Made by a program: the position numbers and the translations under genes. The notes beneath the pieces are model-generated. The model made no database searches. It was given only the letters and a program-made list of their open reading frames with translations, and was not told where the DNA came from. From contig CANLCX010000001.1 of assembly GCA_947489315.1 (NCBI GenBank), positions 933,501 through 997,500 on the forward strand: DNA of 64,000 bases, read 5' to 3'. Origin of the DNA: an uncultured Sphingomonadaceae bacterium (GTDB taxonomy: Bacteria > Pseudomonadota > Alphaproteobacteria > Sphingomonadales > Sphingomonadaceae). The stretch's first letter is position 1, and each line of letters begins with the position of its first letter. Shown in pieces: positions 46,839 through 56,035 of the stretch.

Positions 46839-46847
46839 GAGAATAGC

Positions 46848-47249
46848 ATGACCACATTGCTAGCGCATATCAGGATCAAGGCAGAAAAATTGGATAAATT
46901 TGAAGCGATTACGCAAGATATGGTCAAACAAACGCTGGAAACCGAAACCGGCGTTACACGCTATGAATATTGGAAAGGGCAGGACGAGAATTTCTATTAT
47001 TGCCTGCTCTCTTTTGAAGACAAATGGGCTTTCTATCGCCATCAAATGTCCGATCATCATGAAGGTCATGATTTCGCGGATGTAATTGCCGATATCAGGT
47101 TGGAATATGTCGACCCGGTTGAAGGCGCGGGCGACGGATTGGTGCACACGACCGATCCGGTTTTAAAGGATGACATGGAGGAAAGTTTAAAAATCGCGCA
47201 GGAACGCTATCCCATCGAAATCGCCAGTTGGTGGTCAGGCAGGAGATAG
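46848..47249 (+). CDS. antibiotic-biosynthesis-monooxygenase-like (ABM/dimeric alpha-beta barrel) protein
   Basis: 133 aa. N-terminal L-L-A-H-I-R-I-K-A-E-K-L-D-K-F-E and E-T-E-T-G-V-T-R-Y-E-Y-W match the ABM ferredoxin-like fold, with Y-R-H-Q near 63-66 and a polar C-terminal extension of about 40 residues ending W-W-S-G-R-R. Members include cofactor-independent quinol monooxygenases and small isomerase-like proteins. It lies between a P450 and an SDR, with the SDR start only four bases after its stop. Substrate unknown. Confidence 0.8.
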   Translation: MTTLLAHIRIKAEKLDKFEAITQDMVKQTLETETGVTRYEYWKGQDENFYYCLLSFEDKWAFYRHQMSDHHEGHDFADVIADIRLEYVDPVEGAGDGLVHTTDPVLKDDMEESLKIAQERYPIEIASWWSGRR

Positions 47250-47253
47250 CGGC

Positions 47254-48036
47254 ATGTCAGACCTGGTAGCAGTCATCACCGGCGGAGCGGTTGGTATTGG
47301 CCAAGCGATAGCCAAAGCGGTTGGTGAACGCGGCGGACAAGTTTTCAATATCGATCATGACGCCTCTGGCAATGAAGAGACTGATAAGTTGGTTGCGGAT
47401 GCGGGAGGACAATGCACCAGTTTTACCGCAAATGCCGGTGACCCTGAAGCAATACACCAGATATTCGAACAAGTTTCTAGCGAGAGTGATCACATCGATC
47501 TGCTGGTGAACAATAGCGCGGTCTGGAATGACAGCTCACTCACTGCCGGTGATTATCAAAGCCAGGCAAAGGCCTTCCAGACCGCTATCGATTCATGTTT
47601 GTACGCGTCTTTCTTCTGCACGCTGGCTGCAGTTCCGTTTCTTGAAAAAGCAGCCAATCCCGTCATCATCAATATGAACACTGAGCATATGGATAAGGAT
47701 CATTACCTCTCCTATATTGTCGGCTCGACCGGCTACGATTGCGCGAAATTCGGTTTATGGCGTCTAACCCAAAGCTGGGCAGCGGAACTGAAAGAAAAAG
47801 GCATACGGGTTAATGAATTTTGCTTTGGCGCCGTCGATACACCGATGTTGCGGTCGGTTTCTCCATCCAAGGCGGATGCAGGCATGAAGCCAGAGGACCT
47901 TGCGATCGCCACATTTCATATTGTCGATCAGGGCCCGACCGGCGAAACAGGTCAATCGCATTTCTTTGGATTTAGCGGTACGTCGCGGGAAGAGAGTTTA
48001 AGGCAAATAGCTGAGATGCAGGTTTCGTCATCTTGA
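47254..48036 (+). CDS. SDR-family oxidoreductase with an atypical serine region
   Basis: 260 aa Rossmann enzyme. Cofactor motif T-G-G-A-V-G-I-G at 9-16, D at 34 (I-D-H-D) suggesting NAD, N-N-S-A near 89-92 and the catalytic Y-D-C-A-K near 158-162. The strand that normally ends in the catalytic Ser (N-I-S-S type) reads I-I-N-M-N-T-E-H here, so the Ser is replaced by Asn/Thr or displaced by an insertion. AGGAGA seven bases upstream of the ATG. Last gene of the P450/ABM operon; probable role is oxidation of an alcohol made by the P450. Converges with the HlyD-like gene, overlapping by nine bases. Confidence 0.88.
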   Translation: MSDLVAVITGGAVGIGQAIAKAVGERGGQVFNIDHDASGNEETDKLVADAGGQCTSFTANAGDPEAIHQIFEQVSSESDHIDLLVNNSAVWNDSSLTAGDYQSQAKAFQTAIDSCLYASFFCTLAAVPFLEKAANPVIINMNTEHMDKDHYLSYIVGSTGYDCAKFGLWRLTQSWAAELKEKGIRVNEFCFGAVDTPMLRSVSPSKADAGMKPEDLAIATFHIVDQGPTGETGQSHFFGFSGTSREESLRQIAEMQVSSS

Positions 48037-49248
48037 AGAGGTTCGAAGGCTAATCGACGTTCCATCGTCGATTTTTTCGCTGGGATGAAGGATGACGGAT
48101 GTCCCCGCTTCCAATCCATCCAATATCTGGGCGCGTTCATCATTCATTCGGCCAACTTTGACCGGAACCAGCCTTGCTTTGCCTTCTCGCATCACAAAAA
48201 CCGACCAGACGCCAGAGTCACGGAACAAAGCGCTGATCGGCACTTGCAGGACATTGTCCCCGGACCATTCGACTAGCCGGACAATCACGCGATAGCCATG
48301 ACCAAGCCGCGCGCGGGCAGTTTGCGGATCGACAAAGTCTATGACCACATTCACGCGCTGTTCTTCAACGCCCAGGGCGGAAATTTTTGTGAAACCAAAA
48401 GGTTCTATCCGCTCGACCTTGCCTTTTAGCGGGCGATCACCGCCCCAGTTATCGATCAGCACATCACTGCCCGGCTTTATTTTGACGGCATCGCTGGAAA
48501 GAAGATCGGTGACAATCTCGATATCTTCCGGATCGCCCAATTCCATGATCGTAGAGCCAGCGGTGAGCAACGTTTCACTTTCCTGCGTCACCCGTAGTAC
48601 TGATCCGCTCTCCGGAGAGGTTATATCCAGAGCATTGCCGCGACTATTGCTAAAGGATGGTCCCATCAGACTGGCTTGTGCTGCTTTAAGATCAAACTGC
48701 GCCGTTTCGAGGGCTTGCAAGGCTTCGGTGACTTGCGCCACGCTGCTGTCTCGCGCTGCTATGGCGGCATCATGCGCGGTCTTGGTGGCAAAGCCGCGTT
48801 TGAATATGGCATCGGTCCGTTCAAAATTGGCGGCGGCCAATGCGCGATCGGCCTTCGCCTGACTGATCCTAGCGGCAGAGGATCGCACATTGGCTTGCAG
48901 CGCCCGGACATGCGCCCGAATTTCCGCTTCGCTGCGCGGATTTTGAAAATCGGGCTGCGCTGGCATCATGCGCGCCACCACCGTCTGGCCAGCAACGACC
49001 TGATCTCCTGCCTCCAGATCGACTCTCAGCAAACGACCGTTAATTGGTGCGGCCACGACAAACATATCGCGCACCCGCGTTTCGCCTTCGTCGTCAATCG
49101 TGACGAGCAGTGGTGCCTCAACGACTTTTGCTACGTCTACATCAATCGGCGGGGTGCGGACCGAAAAGAAGATTGCGATCAATATGAGTATTATGATCGA
49201 TCCGATCAGAATTCTTGGCCCGGGGCGGCTGAGATGTTTGTTGGCCAT
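48028..49248 (-). CDS. HlyD/MacA-like periplasmic adaptor of an ABC exporter
   Basis: 406 aa, single N-terminal membrane anchor (about 12-30), a lipoyl-like half (A-P-I-N-G-R-L-L-R-V near 67-76), a long Ala/Gln-rich coiled coil (about 105-195) and a second lipoyl/beta-barrel region (S-P-E-S-G-S-V-L-R-V near 215). Membrane-fusion protein bridging an inner-membrane transporter and an outer-membrane channel. It lies five bases downstream of the FtsX-type permease, which in turn overlaps the ATPase gene, so ATPase-permease-adaptor form one operon. No TolC-like gene is adjacent. Confidence 0.9.
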   Translation of the reverse strand: MANKHLSRPGPRILIGSIIILILIAIFFSVRTPPIDVDVAKVVEAPLLVTIDDEGETRVRDMFVVAAPINGRLLRVDLEAGDQVVAGQTVVARMMPAQPDFQNPRSEAEIRAHVRALQANVRSSAARISQAKADRALAAANFERTDAIFKRGFATKTAHDAAIAARDSSVAQVTEALQALETAQFDLKAAQASLMGPSFSNSRGNALDITSPESGSVLRVTQESETLLTAGSTIMELGDPEDIEIVTDLLSSDAVKIKPGSDVLIDNWGGDRPLKGKVERIEPFGFTKISALGVEEQRVNVVIDFVDPQTARARLGHGYRVIVRLVEWSGDNVLQVPISALFRDSGVWSVFVMREGKARLVPVKVGRMNDERAQILDGLEAGTSVILHPSEKIDDGTSISLRTSSR

Positions 49249-49252
49249 TGGT

Positions 49253-51637
49253 TTATTCCCTCGTTTTCAACACGCTAACAAGATTGAGCCGGTCTAGCCG
49301 CCCGCGGACAAACAGGGCGGACAAGGCGGCAGTTATCAGCACGATCAATATCGCAAAAGCGACCGTCGCTGCGGACAGGGCAAAGGGGATGATGAACAGA
49401 TCACCGCTTACCGCTTCGCTGATTTGCAGGGACAAATAATAGCCGAACATCATACCCAGCGGAATTCCGGCCATAACGATCAACGCCAGTTCGCCCAGTA
49501 ATATGTAGGAAACTTCCGACCGGCGGTAACCAAGCACCCGCAGCGAAACCAGATCACGGGCGCGTTCGGCCAGACTGATCCGCGCATTATTATAGACCAC
49601 GCCAAACACAATGAGGCCGGAAAAAGCGATGTTGAATAGCCGGACGATACCCATGGTTTCGCCGATAGTTTCTTCGATGCCGCGAAGGGCCGCCGAGCGC
49701 TGCGAGAATCCCGCAATCATCGGCATATCCTTGAGCCGCCGATAAAGCTTGTCGGTCTGGGTGGCATCGACGCTAAGATAGGCGCCAGAGGAAAGCGGTG
49801 CCTCTCGCATGATCGGGCCGAGATTTTTGAAATCGACATAGGCGGGATTGCTCACAGGACTGCTCAGGACGCTGGTTACTGGCATGGTGACATGGGGCCG
49901 CCGCCCATCGGTAACCTGTATGTTCACCATATCGCCAGGACCAACAGCCAGTTCTTTTGACAAGCCATAGGATATCATGAGGCCCTGGGTTGGTGGTTCG
50001 ACAATCCCGTTGTCGAGATCGACCAAGCGGTTGAGATCGCCTGCCGGCCTCATCCCGGTGATCGTTTCTGATTTCGAACGATGTCCTGCGCTCAATTTGG
50101 CGCCGACATAACGCACGGGTTCGACGCGCATGACACCGGGCAGCCGGGCAAGCTCAAACAGGGCGCGGTCATCCCGGTCTTCAGAGAAAACCACATTTAC
50201 ATCAGCCCGGTTGGCTTGATTGAACATGAGGTCGATCATCATGCGAACATTATCAGTCGATCCAGCGGAAGTGATGTACAGGCCCAGCGCCGCAGCGACG
50301 CCGAAAGAGCCCAGAAGCGAGCGCAATGGCCGGCGAGCAACGCCGCGCAAGATGATCCGCGTTGGTTCGTCCAGACCTTTTATCCGTCCAACCAAACGAG
50401 CGAACCCGCCTGAATAATTGGGCGGTACGGGCGGACGCATCGCTTCGGCTGCGGTGAGCTTGCCAATTCGGCGGACCGTTTGCGCCGCGCCCAACAGCAC
50501 CACGAGGATCGCAACCAAGCAGGATATGAAAAACACGTCAAAGCCCGCGCGATAGGTCAGGAACGGAAACACGAAAAAGTCCTGATACAGGCCCGCCAAA
50601 CCGCGGCCCATCCATGAACCCAAAAGCAGGCCGAGTGCCAAACCGGGGATCGATAATACCAGGGCCAGTTTCGCATAGTGGAACATGATCGTTCTGCTGC
50701 GATAGCCAAAGGCGGTGAGCAGGCCGATAATCTCCCGTTCGGATTCGACCAGCCGTGACAGCACCATGTTGATCAGGAATGCCGCTACGCCGAGGAATAT
50801 CGGCGGAAGAATAGCGGTCATGCTGCTCAGCTGGGTCAGCTCGTTCTCCAGAAAGCGATCAGAAAGCTGATCCTCTCTCGGCGTTGCTCCTCGCCCGCCA
50901 TAGCGCTCCAGGATGACATCGACCCGATCGATCACATCCTGCACATTGCCGCCGCGTTCAAGCCGGATCAGGGCCTCGTTGAAACTATTGGTTGAGTTGA
51001 GAGCCGCGGAAAGATGTTCCTGACCCATCCACAGCACGCCAAAACGGCGATTATCCGGAAAAATCTGACCCGGTCCGATGGCATAGACATATTCCGGCGA
51101 CAGCACGGTTCCCACGATACGAAACCGCTGTCTTTTGCCATAAAGCAGCCCGTCAATATCATCCCCGAGCCCAATGCGAGCAGCTTCGGCAAATTTCTCG
51201 CTGGCCAGCACTTCATCCGGGCGGCTGGGGTCTGGTAACCTGCCACTGCGCAAGACCAAGGCATTGACGGATGGCATGCCAGAGGCTGGCAGGGAGTGTA
51301 TGCGTGCGGTTATCGGTTCCGATATGCCGGGAATGTCGAGCGTCGCGCCGCTGGTCAATCGGCCTTCCACAACGCTGACGCCGTCAATGGCGCGAATGTC
51401 ATCGAGCAGGCTATCGGGCACGCGCACGGCCGACGCGAAAATATCGGCGAAGCGGTAACGGTCATAATAGGTGTCACGGCTGGCCTCCAAAGAGCGCATC
51501 ATTCCGAACGACATCACCACCATTCCGATGCCAGCGGCAATGACCAGCGCGATGGCCAATGCTTGCGATCGCAAGCGCCAGATATCGCGCAGCAGCTTGC
51601 GGTCCAGTGACCCGAGCCAGGCAGGCAGCTTTACCAT
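49253..51637 (-). CDS. ABC transporter permease with two FtsX domains
   Basis: 794 aa. N-terminal membrane segment (about 27-49) followed by a large periplasmic domain, an FtsX triple-segment block near 265-385, another segment near 430-450, a second periplasmic domain and a C-terminal FtsX block near 665-790. This duplicated layout is that of COG0577-type permeases found with HlyD-like adaptors (DevC/MacB-related exporters) rather than of LolCE, which are shorter. It probably works as a mechanotransducer moving a lipid, glycolipid or peptide from the periplasmic face. Overlaps the ATPase stop by seven bases. Confidence 0.9.
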   Translation of the reverse strand: MVKLPAWLGSLDRKLLRDIWRLRSQALAIALVIAAGIGMVVMSFGMMRSLEASRDTYYDRYRFADIFASAVRVPDSLLDDIRAIDGVSVVEGRLTSGATLDIPGISEPITARIHSLPASGMPSVNALVLRSGRLPDPSRPDEVLASEKFAEAARIGLGDDIDGLLYGKRQRFRIVGTVLSPEYVYAIGPGQIFPDNRRFGVLWMGQEHLSAALNSTNSFNEALIRLERGGNVQDVIDRVDVILERYGGRGATPREDQLSDRFLENELTQLSSMTAILPPIFLGVAAFLINMVLSRLVESEREIIGLLTAFGYRSRTIMFHYAKLALVLSIPGLALGLLLGSWMGRGLAGLYQDFFVFPFLTYRAGFDVFFISCLVAILVVLLGAAQTVRRIGKLTAAEAMRPPVPPNYSGGFARLVGRIKGLDEPTRIILRGVARRPLRSLLGSFGVAAALGLYITSAGSTDNVRMMIDLMFNQANRADVNVVFSEDRDDRALFELARLPGVMRVEPVRYVGAKLSAGHRSKSETITGMRPAGDLNRLVDLDNGIVEPPTQGLMISYGLSKELAVGPGDMVNIQVTDGRRPHVTMPVTSVLSSPVSNPAYVDFKNLGPIMREAPLSSGAYLSVDATQTDKLYRRLKDMPMIAGFSQRSAALRGIEETIGETMGIVRLFNIAFSGLIVFGVVYNNARISLAERARDLVSLRVLGYRRSEVSYILLGELALIVMAGIPLGMMFGYYLSLQISEAVSGDLFIIPFALSAATVAFAILIVLITAALSALFVRGRLDRLNLVSVLKTRE

Positions 51638-52368
51638 TGCAGTTCAGAGGGCGCGACGCGGTTGGGGTTATCGCGATCTTCCACCAGCGCGCCATCGGCA
51701 AAGCGCAACAGCCTGTCGGCCATATCAGCAATTACAACATTATGGGTGATGAGGAGCGTCGTGGTGCCAAGCTCCCGGTTAACCTGATCAAGCGCCTCAA
51801 GAACTCTCACTCCCGTCTGACTATCGAGAGCCCCTGTAGGCTCGTCACACAGCATGACTTTCGGTCGCTTGGCAATGGCGCGAGCAATCGCAACCCGTTG
51901 CTGCTCACCACCGGAAAGCTGGGAAGGGAAATGATCAATGCGGTCTTCTAGGCCAACCATGGCCAACGCTTCTTCCGGCGTCATCGGATCTTCGGCAATT
52001 TCTGTGATCAGCGCCACATTTTCCCGTGCGGTAAGGGATGCGACCAGATTGTAGAACTGGAACACAAAGCTGACGGAATTTCGCCGATATTCGGTTAGTG
52101 CAGACGGGTCAAGTGCAGTTAACTCCTGATCCTCGAACATCACCGTGCCAGCGGTCGCTTCGTCCAGTCCGCCGATTATGTTGAGAAAGGTTGATTTCCC
52201 TGACCCGCTGGCTCCGAGCAGCACAACCATGGCGGATTTAGGCAGATCCAGATCGACCCCGCGCAAGGCTGAAACAGCCGTTGGCCCTTCGCCGTAGATT
52301 TTCGTGAGACCGCTTATGGAATAGAGGCTATCGCGCTCTGCCGTCGCGGATTTCAAGGGCCGGGGCAT
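51631..52368 (-). CDS. ABC transporter ATP-binding protein (MacB/LolD type)
   Basis: 245 aa. Walker [10 protein letters not shown] near 52-60, Q-loop V-F-Q-F-Y-N-L near 101, signature L-S-G-G-E-Q-Q-R near 152-159, Walker [13 protein letters not shown] near 171-182. The Y-N-L after the Q-loop is characteristic of the LolD/MacB group partnering FtsX permeases. First gene of the exporter operon; the region upstream (266 bp) is divergent with the alcohol dehydrogenase. Substrate of the exporter unknown. Confidence 0.93.
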   Translation of the reverse strand: MPRPLKSATAERDSLYSISGLTKIYGEGPTAVSALRGVDLDLPKSAMVVLLGASGSGKSTFLNIIGGLDEATAGTVMFEDQELTALDPSALTEYRRNSVSFVFQFYNLVASLTARENVALITEIAEDPMTPEEALAMVGLEDRIDHFPSQLSGGEQQRVAIARAIAKRPKVMLCDEPTGALDSQTGVRVLEALDQVNRELGTTTLLITHNVVIADMADRLLRFADGALVEDRDNPNRVAPSELQW

Positions 52369-52554
52369 CAGGTGAAGAAACTGGTCAGCTTTTTTGTATC
52401 GACACCGACAACCATCAAATTGTCTCTATGTATCAACACGCTGCTCCTCCCATAATCAATTATAAGAACGGCGAATTTAGGATCGTAGGGGCAGGCGGGC
52501 GATAGGTATTGTTACGGATCACCGATGCCGTTGAACGGCTTTGCACGGCAACAG

Positions 52555-52576
52555 CTACGCGCAATTGCGTAGAGAC
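52555..52576. promoter_or_regulatory. inverted repeat CTACGC-N6-GCGTAG with GTAGAGAC extension upstream of the alcohol dehydrogenase
   Basis: CTACGC at 52555-52560 and GCGTAG at 52567-52572 surround GCAATT, about 60-80 bases before the dehydrogenase ATG at 52635. The right part reads TGCGTAGAGAC, which matches TACGTAAAGAC at 58901-58911 in the ATPase/ppsA divergent region at nine of eleven positions, both differences being A/G. Probable binding site of a response regulator or other dimeric factor shared by the two promoters; the regulator is not identified. Confidence 0.45.
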
Positions 52577-52634
52577 GCTTTCCCGCATTTTCCTTAATTC
52601 TTCGGGCCATTCTTACATTGTTATGGAGCCCCCA

Positions 52635-53711
52635 ATGGAAAACCATATGAAAGCGGCGATTTTTATCGAACCCGGCAGGATCATTCTTGGTGAAAAGCCG
52701 ATTCCTGATATTGGTCCGCTTGCTGCGCTGATCCGCATCACAACGACAACCATTTGCGGAACGGATATTCACATATTGAAGGGTGAATATCCGGTGGAAA
52801 CCGGCCTGACCATTGGCCATGAACCGGTTGGGATCATCGAAAAACTCGGTTCCGCTGTTGAGGGATTTTCCGAAGGCCAGCGCGTTATCGCTGGCGCGAT
52901 TACACCGACCGGCACCTCCTATGCCTCCATGTGTGGCTTTCATTCCCAATGCGGCGGTCATGATGGTCACGGTTGGAAAGCCATGGGTGGCTGGCGTTTT
53001 GGTAACACGATTGACGGCGCGCAGGCGGAATATCTCAAAGTGCCCGACGCGATGGCCAATCTTGCCCCGGTGCCGGACGGATTGACCGACGAACAAGTGC
53101 TGATGTGCCCCGATATTCTGTCGACCGGTTTTAGCGGCGCAGAATCCGGCAAGATACAAATTGGCGATACGGTGGCTGTCTTCGCTCAGGGACCAATCGG
53201 TCTTTGCGCAACCGCAGGCGCGAAGATGATGGGTGCCACCACTATCATCGCGGTGGAATCAATCCCTGAACGCATGGAAATGTCGCGCAGCATGGGCGCG
53301 GATCATGTTGTTGATTTCAGTAAAGTCGATCCGGTTGATGAGATCATGCGGATTACCGATGGCCGCGGGGTCGATGTGTCGATTGAAGCGCTAGGCAAGA
53401 CAGAGACTTTTGAAGGTGCCTTGCGGGTATTGCGGCCCGGCGGAACATTGTCTTCGCTCGGTGTCTATTCCGAAGATTTGACCATACCGCTGGATGCGTT
53501 TTCAGCGGGTCTGGGCGACAACAAGATTGTCAGCACGCTTTGCCCGGGCGGCAAAGAACGCATGCGCCGCTTGATGGATGTGATCGGGTCTGGGCGTGTC
53601 GATGCCAGCCCTCTGGTCACTCACCATTTTGCGCTCGATGATATCGAGACGGCTTATGACTTGTTCGCGAACCAGCGCGACGGCGTATTAAAAATCGCAG
53701 TTCAGCCCTGA
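52635..53711 (+). CDS. zinc-dependent (NAD(P)) alcohol dehydrogenase, MDR family
   Basis: 358 aa. Catalytic zinc ligands in T-I-C-G-T-D-I-H near 36-43 and G-H-E-P near 57-60; the usual four-Cys structural lobe is absent and replaced by a loop with C-G-F-H-S-Q-C-G-G-H-D-G-H, as in isopropanol/short-lobe alcohol dehydrogenases. Nucleotide site V-F-A-Q-G-P-I-G-L near 175-183, where Q replaces the usual G. ATG 52635 has GGAG six bases upstream, so the longer upstream frame is rejected. It likely reduces acetaldehyde or a ketone as a fermentation-type electron sink; the following CoA-transferase and D-lactate dehydrogenase genes support this. Substrate inferred. Confidence 0.88.
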   Translation: MENHMKAAIFIEPGRIILGEKPIPDIGPLAALIRITTTTICGTDIHILKGEYPVETGLTIGHEPVGIIEKLGSAVEGFSEGQRVIAGAITPTGTSYASMCGFHSQCGGHDGHGWKAMGGWRFGNTIDGAQAEYLKVPDAMANLAPVPDGLTDEQVLMCPDILSTGFSGAESGKIQIGDTVAVFAQGPIGLCATAGAKMMGATTIIAVESIPERMEMSRSMGADHVVDFSKVDPVDEIMRITDGRGVDVSIEALGKTETFEGALRVLRPGGTLSSLGVYSEDLTIPLDAFSAGLGDNKIVSTLCPGGKERMRRLMDVIGSGRVDASPLVTHHFALDDIETAYDLFANQRDGVLKIAVQP

Positions 53712-53720
53712 TCGCGCCTG

Positions 53721-55022
53721 ATGTCATTACAGCAGCAATATCGCGCCAAATCGATGAGCGCAGCCCGGGCCGTGTCCAATATTCCCTCTGGTGCCCATAT
53801 CGCGATGGGCATGGCTGTCGCCGAACCGCCCGCTTTGCTCGAAGCTCTGGCGGCGCGAGTAGAGGCGGGGAATCTCGATAATCTCAAATTATGGTATTTC
53901 CATTCGATGGCCCATGCGGGGGAGACGCTGTTAAAACCCGCATTGCTTGACCGCGTTCGTCCCCATTGCATGTTCCTGAGCGGTATCGAACGTACGCTGC
54001 TGAAAGAAGCTCCGGAAAAAGGCCCGCCGCCAGTGGAGTTTGTTCCCGTGGCGTTTAGTGAATCGCCGGGGCTGCTGAAAGATAAAGTCCCGCTCGACAC
54101 GTTCATCACCACCGTATCGCCGATGGACCGGCATGGCTGGTTCACTTTTGGTACCAGTAATGACTATTCGTCGACCGCGGCCCGAAGCGCCAAGCGCCTG
54201 GTCGTTGAGGTAAATGAGAATATGCCGCGCGTTTTTGGCGAGTCACTGCTCCATATTTCCGAGGTAGATGCCATTGTCGATAATGATGTTCCGCTCGCTG
54301 AACAAATATGCCCGCCGATTAGTGCAGAAGAGCAGGAGATCGCGGCAAATATTGCCGATATGATTGATGACCGCGCCTGTCTGCAAATGGGTATCGGGAC
54401 ATTGCCCAGCGCCGTCTGCGCGCTGCTCGAAGACCGGAAAGATTTGGGTATCCATACCGAACTGATGACTCCGGCGTTAGCGAGGCTAGCGCAATGCGGG
54501 GCCGTCACCAATCAGGCGAAGACGACCTATCATGGGCGCAGCGTCTTCACCTTCGCCATGGGAGACCGCGCCTTTTACGATTTTCTCGATGACAATCCGG
54601 CGATGCACAGCGCGCCAGTGGATATTGTCAATGACCCACGCCATATTTCCAAGAATGATAATGTCGTGTCGGTCAACGCGACACTGCAGGTGAATTTAGG
54701 CGGCGCCTGCAATTCGGAACATTTGATGGGCCGACAATATAGCGGCGCGGGCGGGCAACTTGATTTTGTGCGCGGGGCGACAGCATCCAAAGGCGGAAAA
54801 TCAATCATTGCCTGCCGGTCCACGGCAAAGGGTGGAGAGGTTTCTCGCATCGTACCAACGCTGGATGGCCCTGTGACAACCCCGCGCAATGACACGCATA
54901 TCGTCGTGACGGAATATGGTTTTGCGGATTTGAAGGGCAAATCATTGAGCGAACGTGCCAAGGCACTGATCGAACTCGCGCACCCGAAATTCCGTGCTGA
55001 ACTGACGGATGCGATGCGCTAA
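53721..55022 (+). CDS. acetyl-CoA hydrolase/transferase family protein
   Basis: 433 aa CoA-transferase family I protein (4-hydroxybutyrate CoA-transferase/acetyl-CoA hydrolase group). The catalytic Glu is expected in L-G-I-H-T-E-L near 232-238, with G-I-G-T-L-P-S-A-V near 213-221 and the C-terminal T-E-Y-G-F-A-D-L-K-G-K-S-L-S-E-R-A block. It moves CoA between acetyl-CoA and another acid or hydrolyses acyl-CoA, releasing acetate. The gene begins nine bases after the alcohol dehydrogenase and overlaps the next start (TAATG), so adh, this gene and ldhA form one operon. Confidence 0.92.
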   Translation: MSLQQQYRAKSMSAARAVSNIPSGAHIAMGMAVAEPPALLEALAARVEAGNLDNLKLWYFHSMAHAGETLLKPALLDRVRPHCMFLSGIERTLLKEAPEKGPPPVEFVPVAFSESPGLLKDKVPLDTFITTVSPMDRHGWFTFGTSNDYSSTAARSAKRLVVEVNENMPRVFGESLLHISEVDAIVDNDVPLAEQICPPISAEEQEIAANIADMIDDRACLQMGIGTLPSAVCALLEDRKDLGIHTELMTPALARLAQCGAVTNQAKTTYHGRSVFTFAMGDRAFYDFLDDNPAMHSAPVDIVNDPRHISKNDNVVSVNATLQVNLGGACNSEHLMGRQYSGAGGQLDFVRGATASKGGKSIIACRSTAKGGEVSRIVPTLDGPVTTPRNDTHIVVTEYGFADLKGKSLSERAKALIELAHPKFRAELTDAMR

Positions 55023-56035
55023 TGGCCCAAGTCGCGATATTCAGCACCAAGGCTTGTGATCAGGAATTCTTGGATAATGCCAACGCCAATAATGCCCATG
55101 GGCTAACCTATTTTGAACCCCGGCTTTCGATTGATACCGTGCGATTAATCACCGACCAAACAACGGTTTGCGTGTTTGTGAATGATGAACTGGATGCCGA
55201 GACGCTGTCCGCTTTGAAGCAGGCCGGGATTGCGCTGATCGCCCTGCGTTGCGCGGGTTTTAACAATGTCGATCTGAAGGCCGCCGCACGGCTCGGCATC
55301 GCGGTTGCTCATGTGCCGTCCTATTCTCCCCATGCCGTCGCTGAACATACGGTCGCGATGATGCTCACTCTGATCCGCAAAACCCACCGGGCCTATAACC
55401 GCGTTCGCGAAGGCAATTTATCGTTGGAGGGTTTGCTGGGGTTCAATCTGCACGGTAAATCCATAGGCATAATTGGTACCGGCAGTATCGGGCGGGTGGT
55501 TGCGGAAATTTTGCACGGATTTGGTTGTGAACTGCTTGCCTATGATCGCTATCCCGATCCGGAAAATATGCCCGTTCCTGTCCGCTATGTACCGCTGCAG
55601 GAGCTGTTCGCGTCGTCAGATATCATTACGCTCCATTGTCCGTTAACGCCGGAGACCCATCATCTGATCAATCGAAACGCAATTGATGCCATGAAACCCG
55701 GTGTCGTGCTGATCAACACCAGCCGGGGCGCCGTAGTGGATAGCGCGGCCTTAACTCATGCCCTTAAAAGCGATAAAATTGGCGGCCTCGGGCTTGATGT
55801 CTACGAGGAAGAAGCTGACTTCTTTTTCGAAGATATTTCAAATCGCGGCATTCAGGATGACGTGTTCGCGCGTCTGATCACCTTCCCCAATGTGCTGATC
55901 ACCGGACATCAGGGGTTTTTCACTAGCGAGGCGATGACCGCTATCGCGGAAACTACCATGGCTAATATCAGCGCGTTTGAAGCGACCGGAAAACCGCTTC
56001 ACGCTGTCACTGTGAAACAGCTTGCCGGTTCCTGA
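55022..56035 (+). CDS. ldhA: D-2-hydroxyacid dehydrogenase, D-lactate dehydrogenase type
   Basis: 337 aa. NAD motif G-I-I-G-T-G-S-I-G-R near 148-157, catalytic Arg in N-T-S-R-G-A-V near 234-240, Glu in V-Y-E-E-E near 263-267 and His in I-T-G-H-Q-G-F-F near 294-301. The A-E-H-T-V-A-M-M-L block and Y-E-E-E-A-D-F-F-F-E-D are typical of fermentative D-lactate dehydrogenases (LdhA), which reduce pyruvate to D-lactate. Start overlaps the CoA-transferase stop by one base. The last 29 bases overlap the converging P-type ATPase gene. Confidence 0.92.
   Translation: MAQVAIFSTKACDQEFLDNANANNAHGLTYFEPRLSIDTVRLITDQTTVCVFVNDELDAETLSALKQAGIALIALRCAGFNNVDLKAAARLGIAVAHVPSYSPHAVAEHTVAMMLTLIRKTHRAYNRVREGNLSLEGLLGFNLHGKSIGIIGTGSIGRVVAEILHGFGCELLAYDRYPDPENMPVPVRYVPLQELFASSDIITLHCPLTPETHHLINRNAIDAMKPGVVLINTSRGAVVDSAALTHALKSDKIGGLGLDVYEEEADFFFEDISNRGIQDDVFARLITFPNVLITGHQGFFTSEAMTAIAETTMANISAFEATGKPLHAVTVKQLAGS

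Noticed and set aside
48341-48862. Long frames antisense to the HlyD-like gene and similar antisense frames elsewhere
   Set aside because: They mirror strongly supported genes on the other strand and show no domain or ribosome site.
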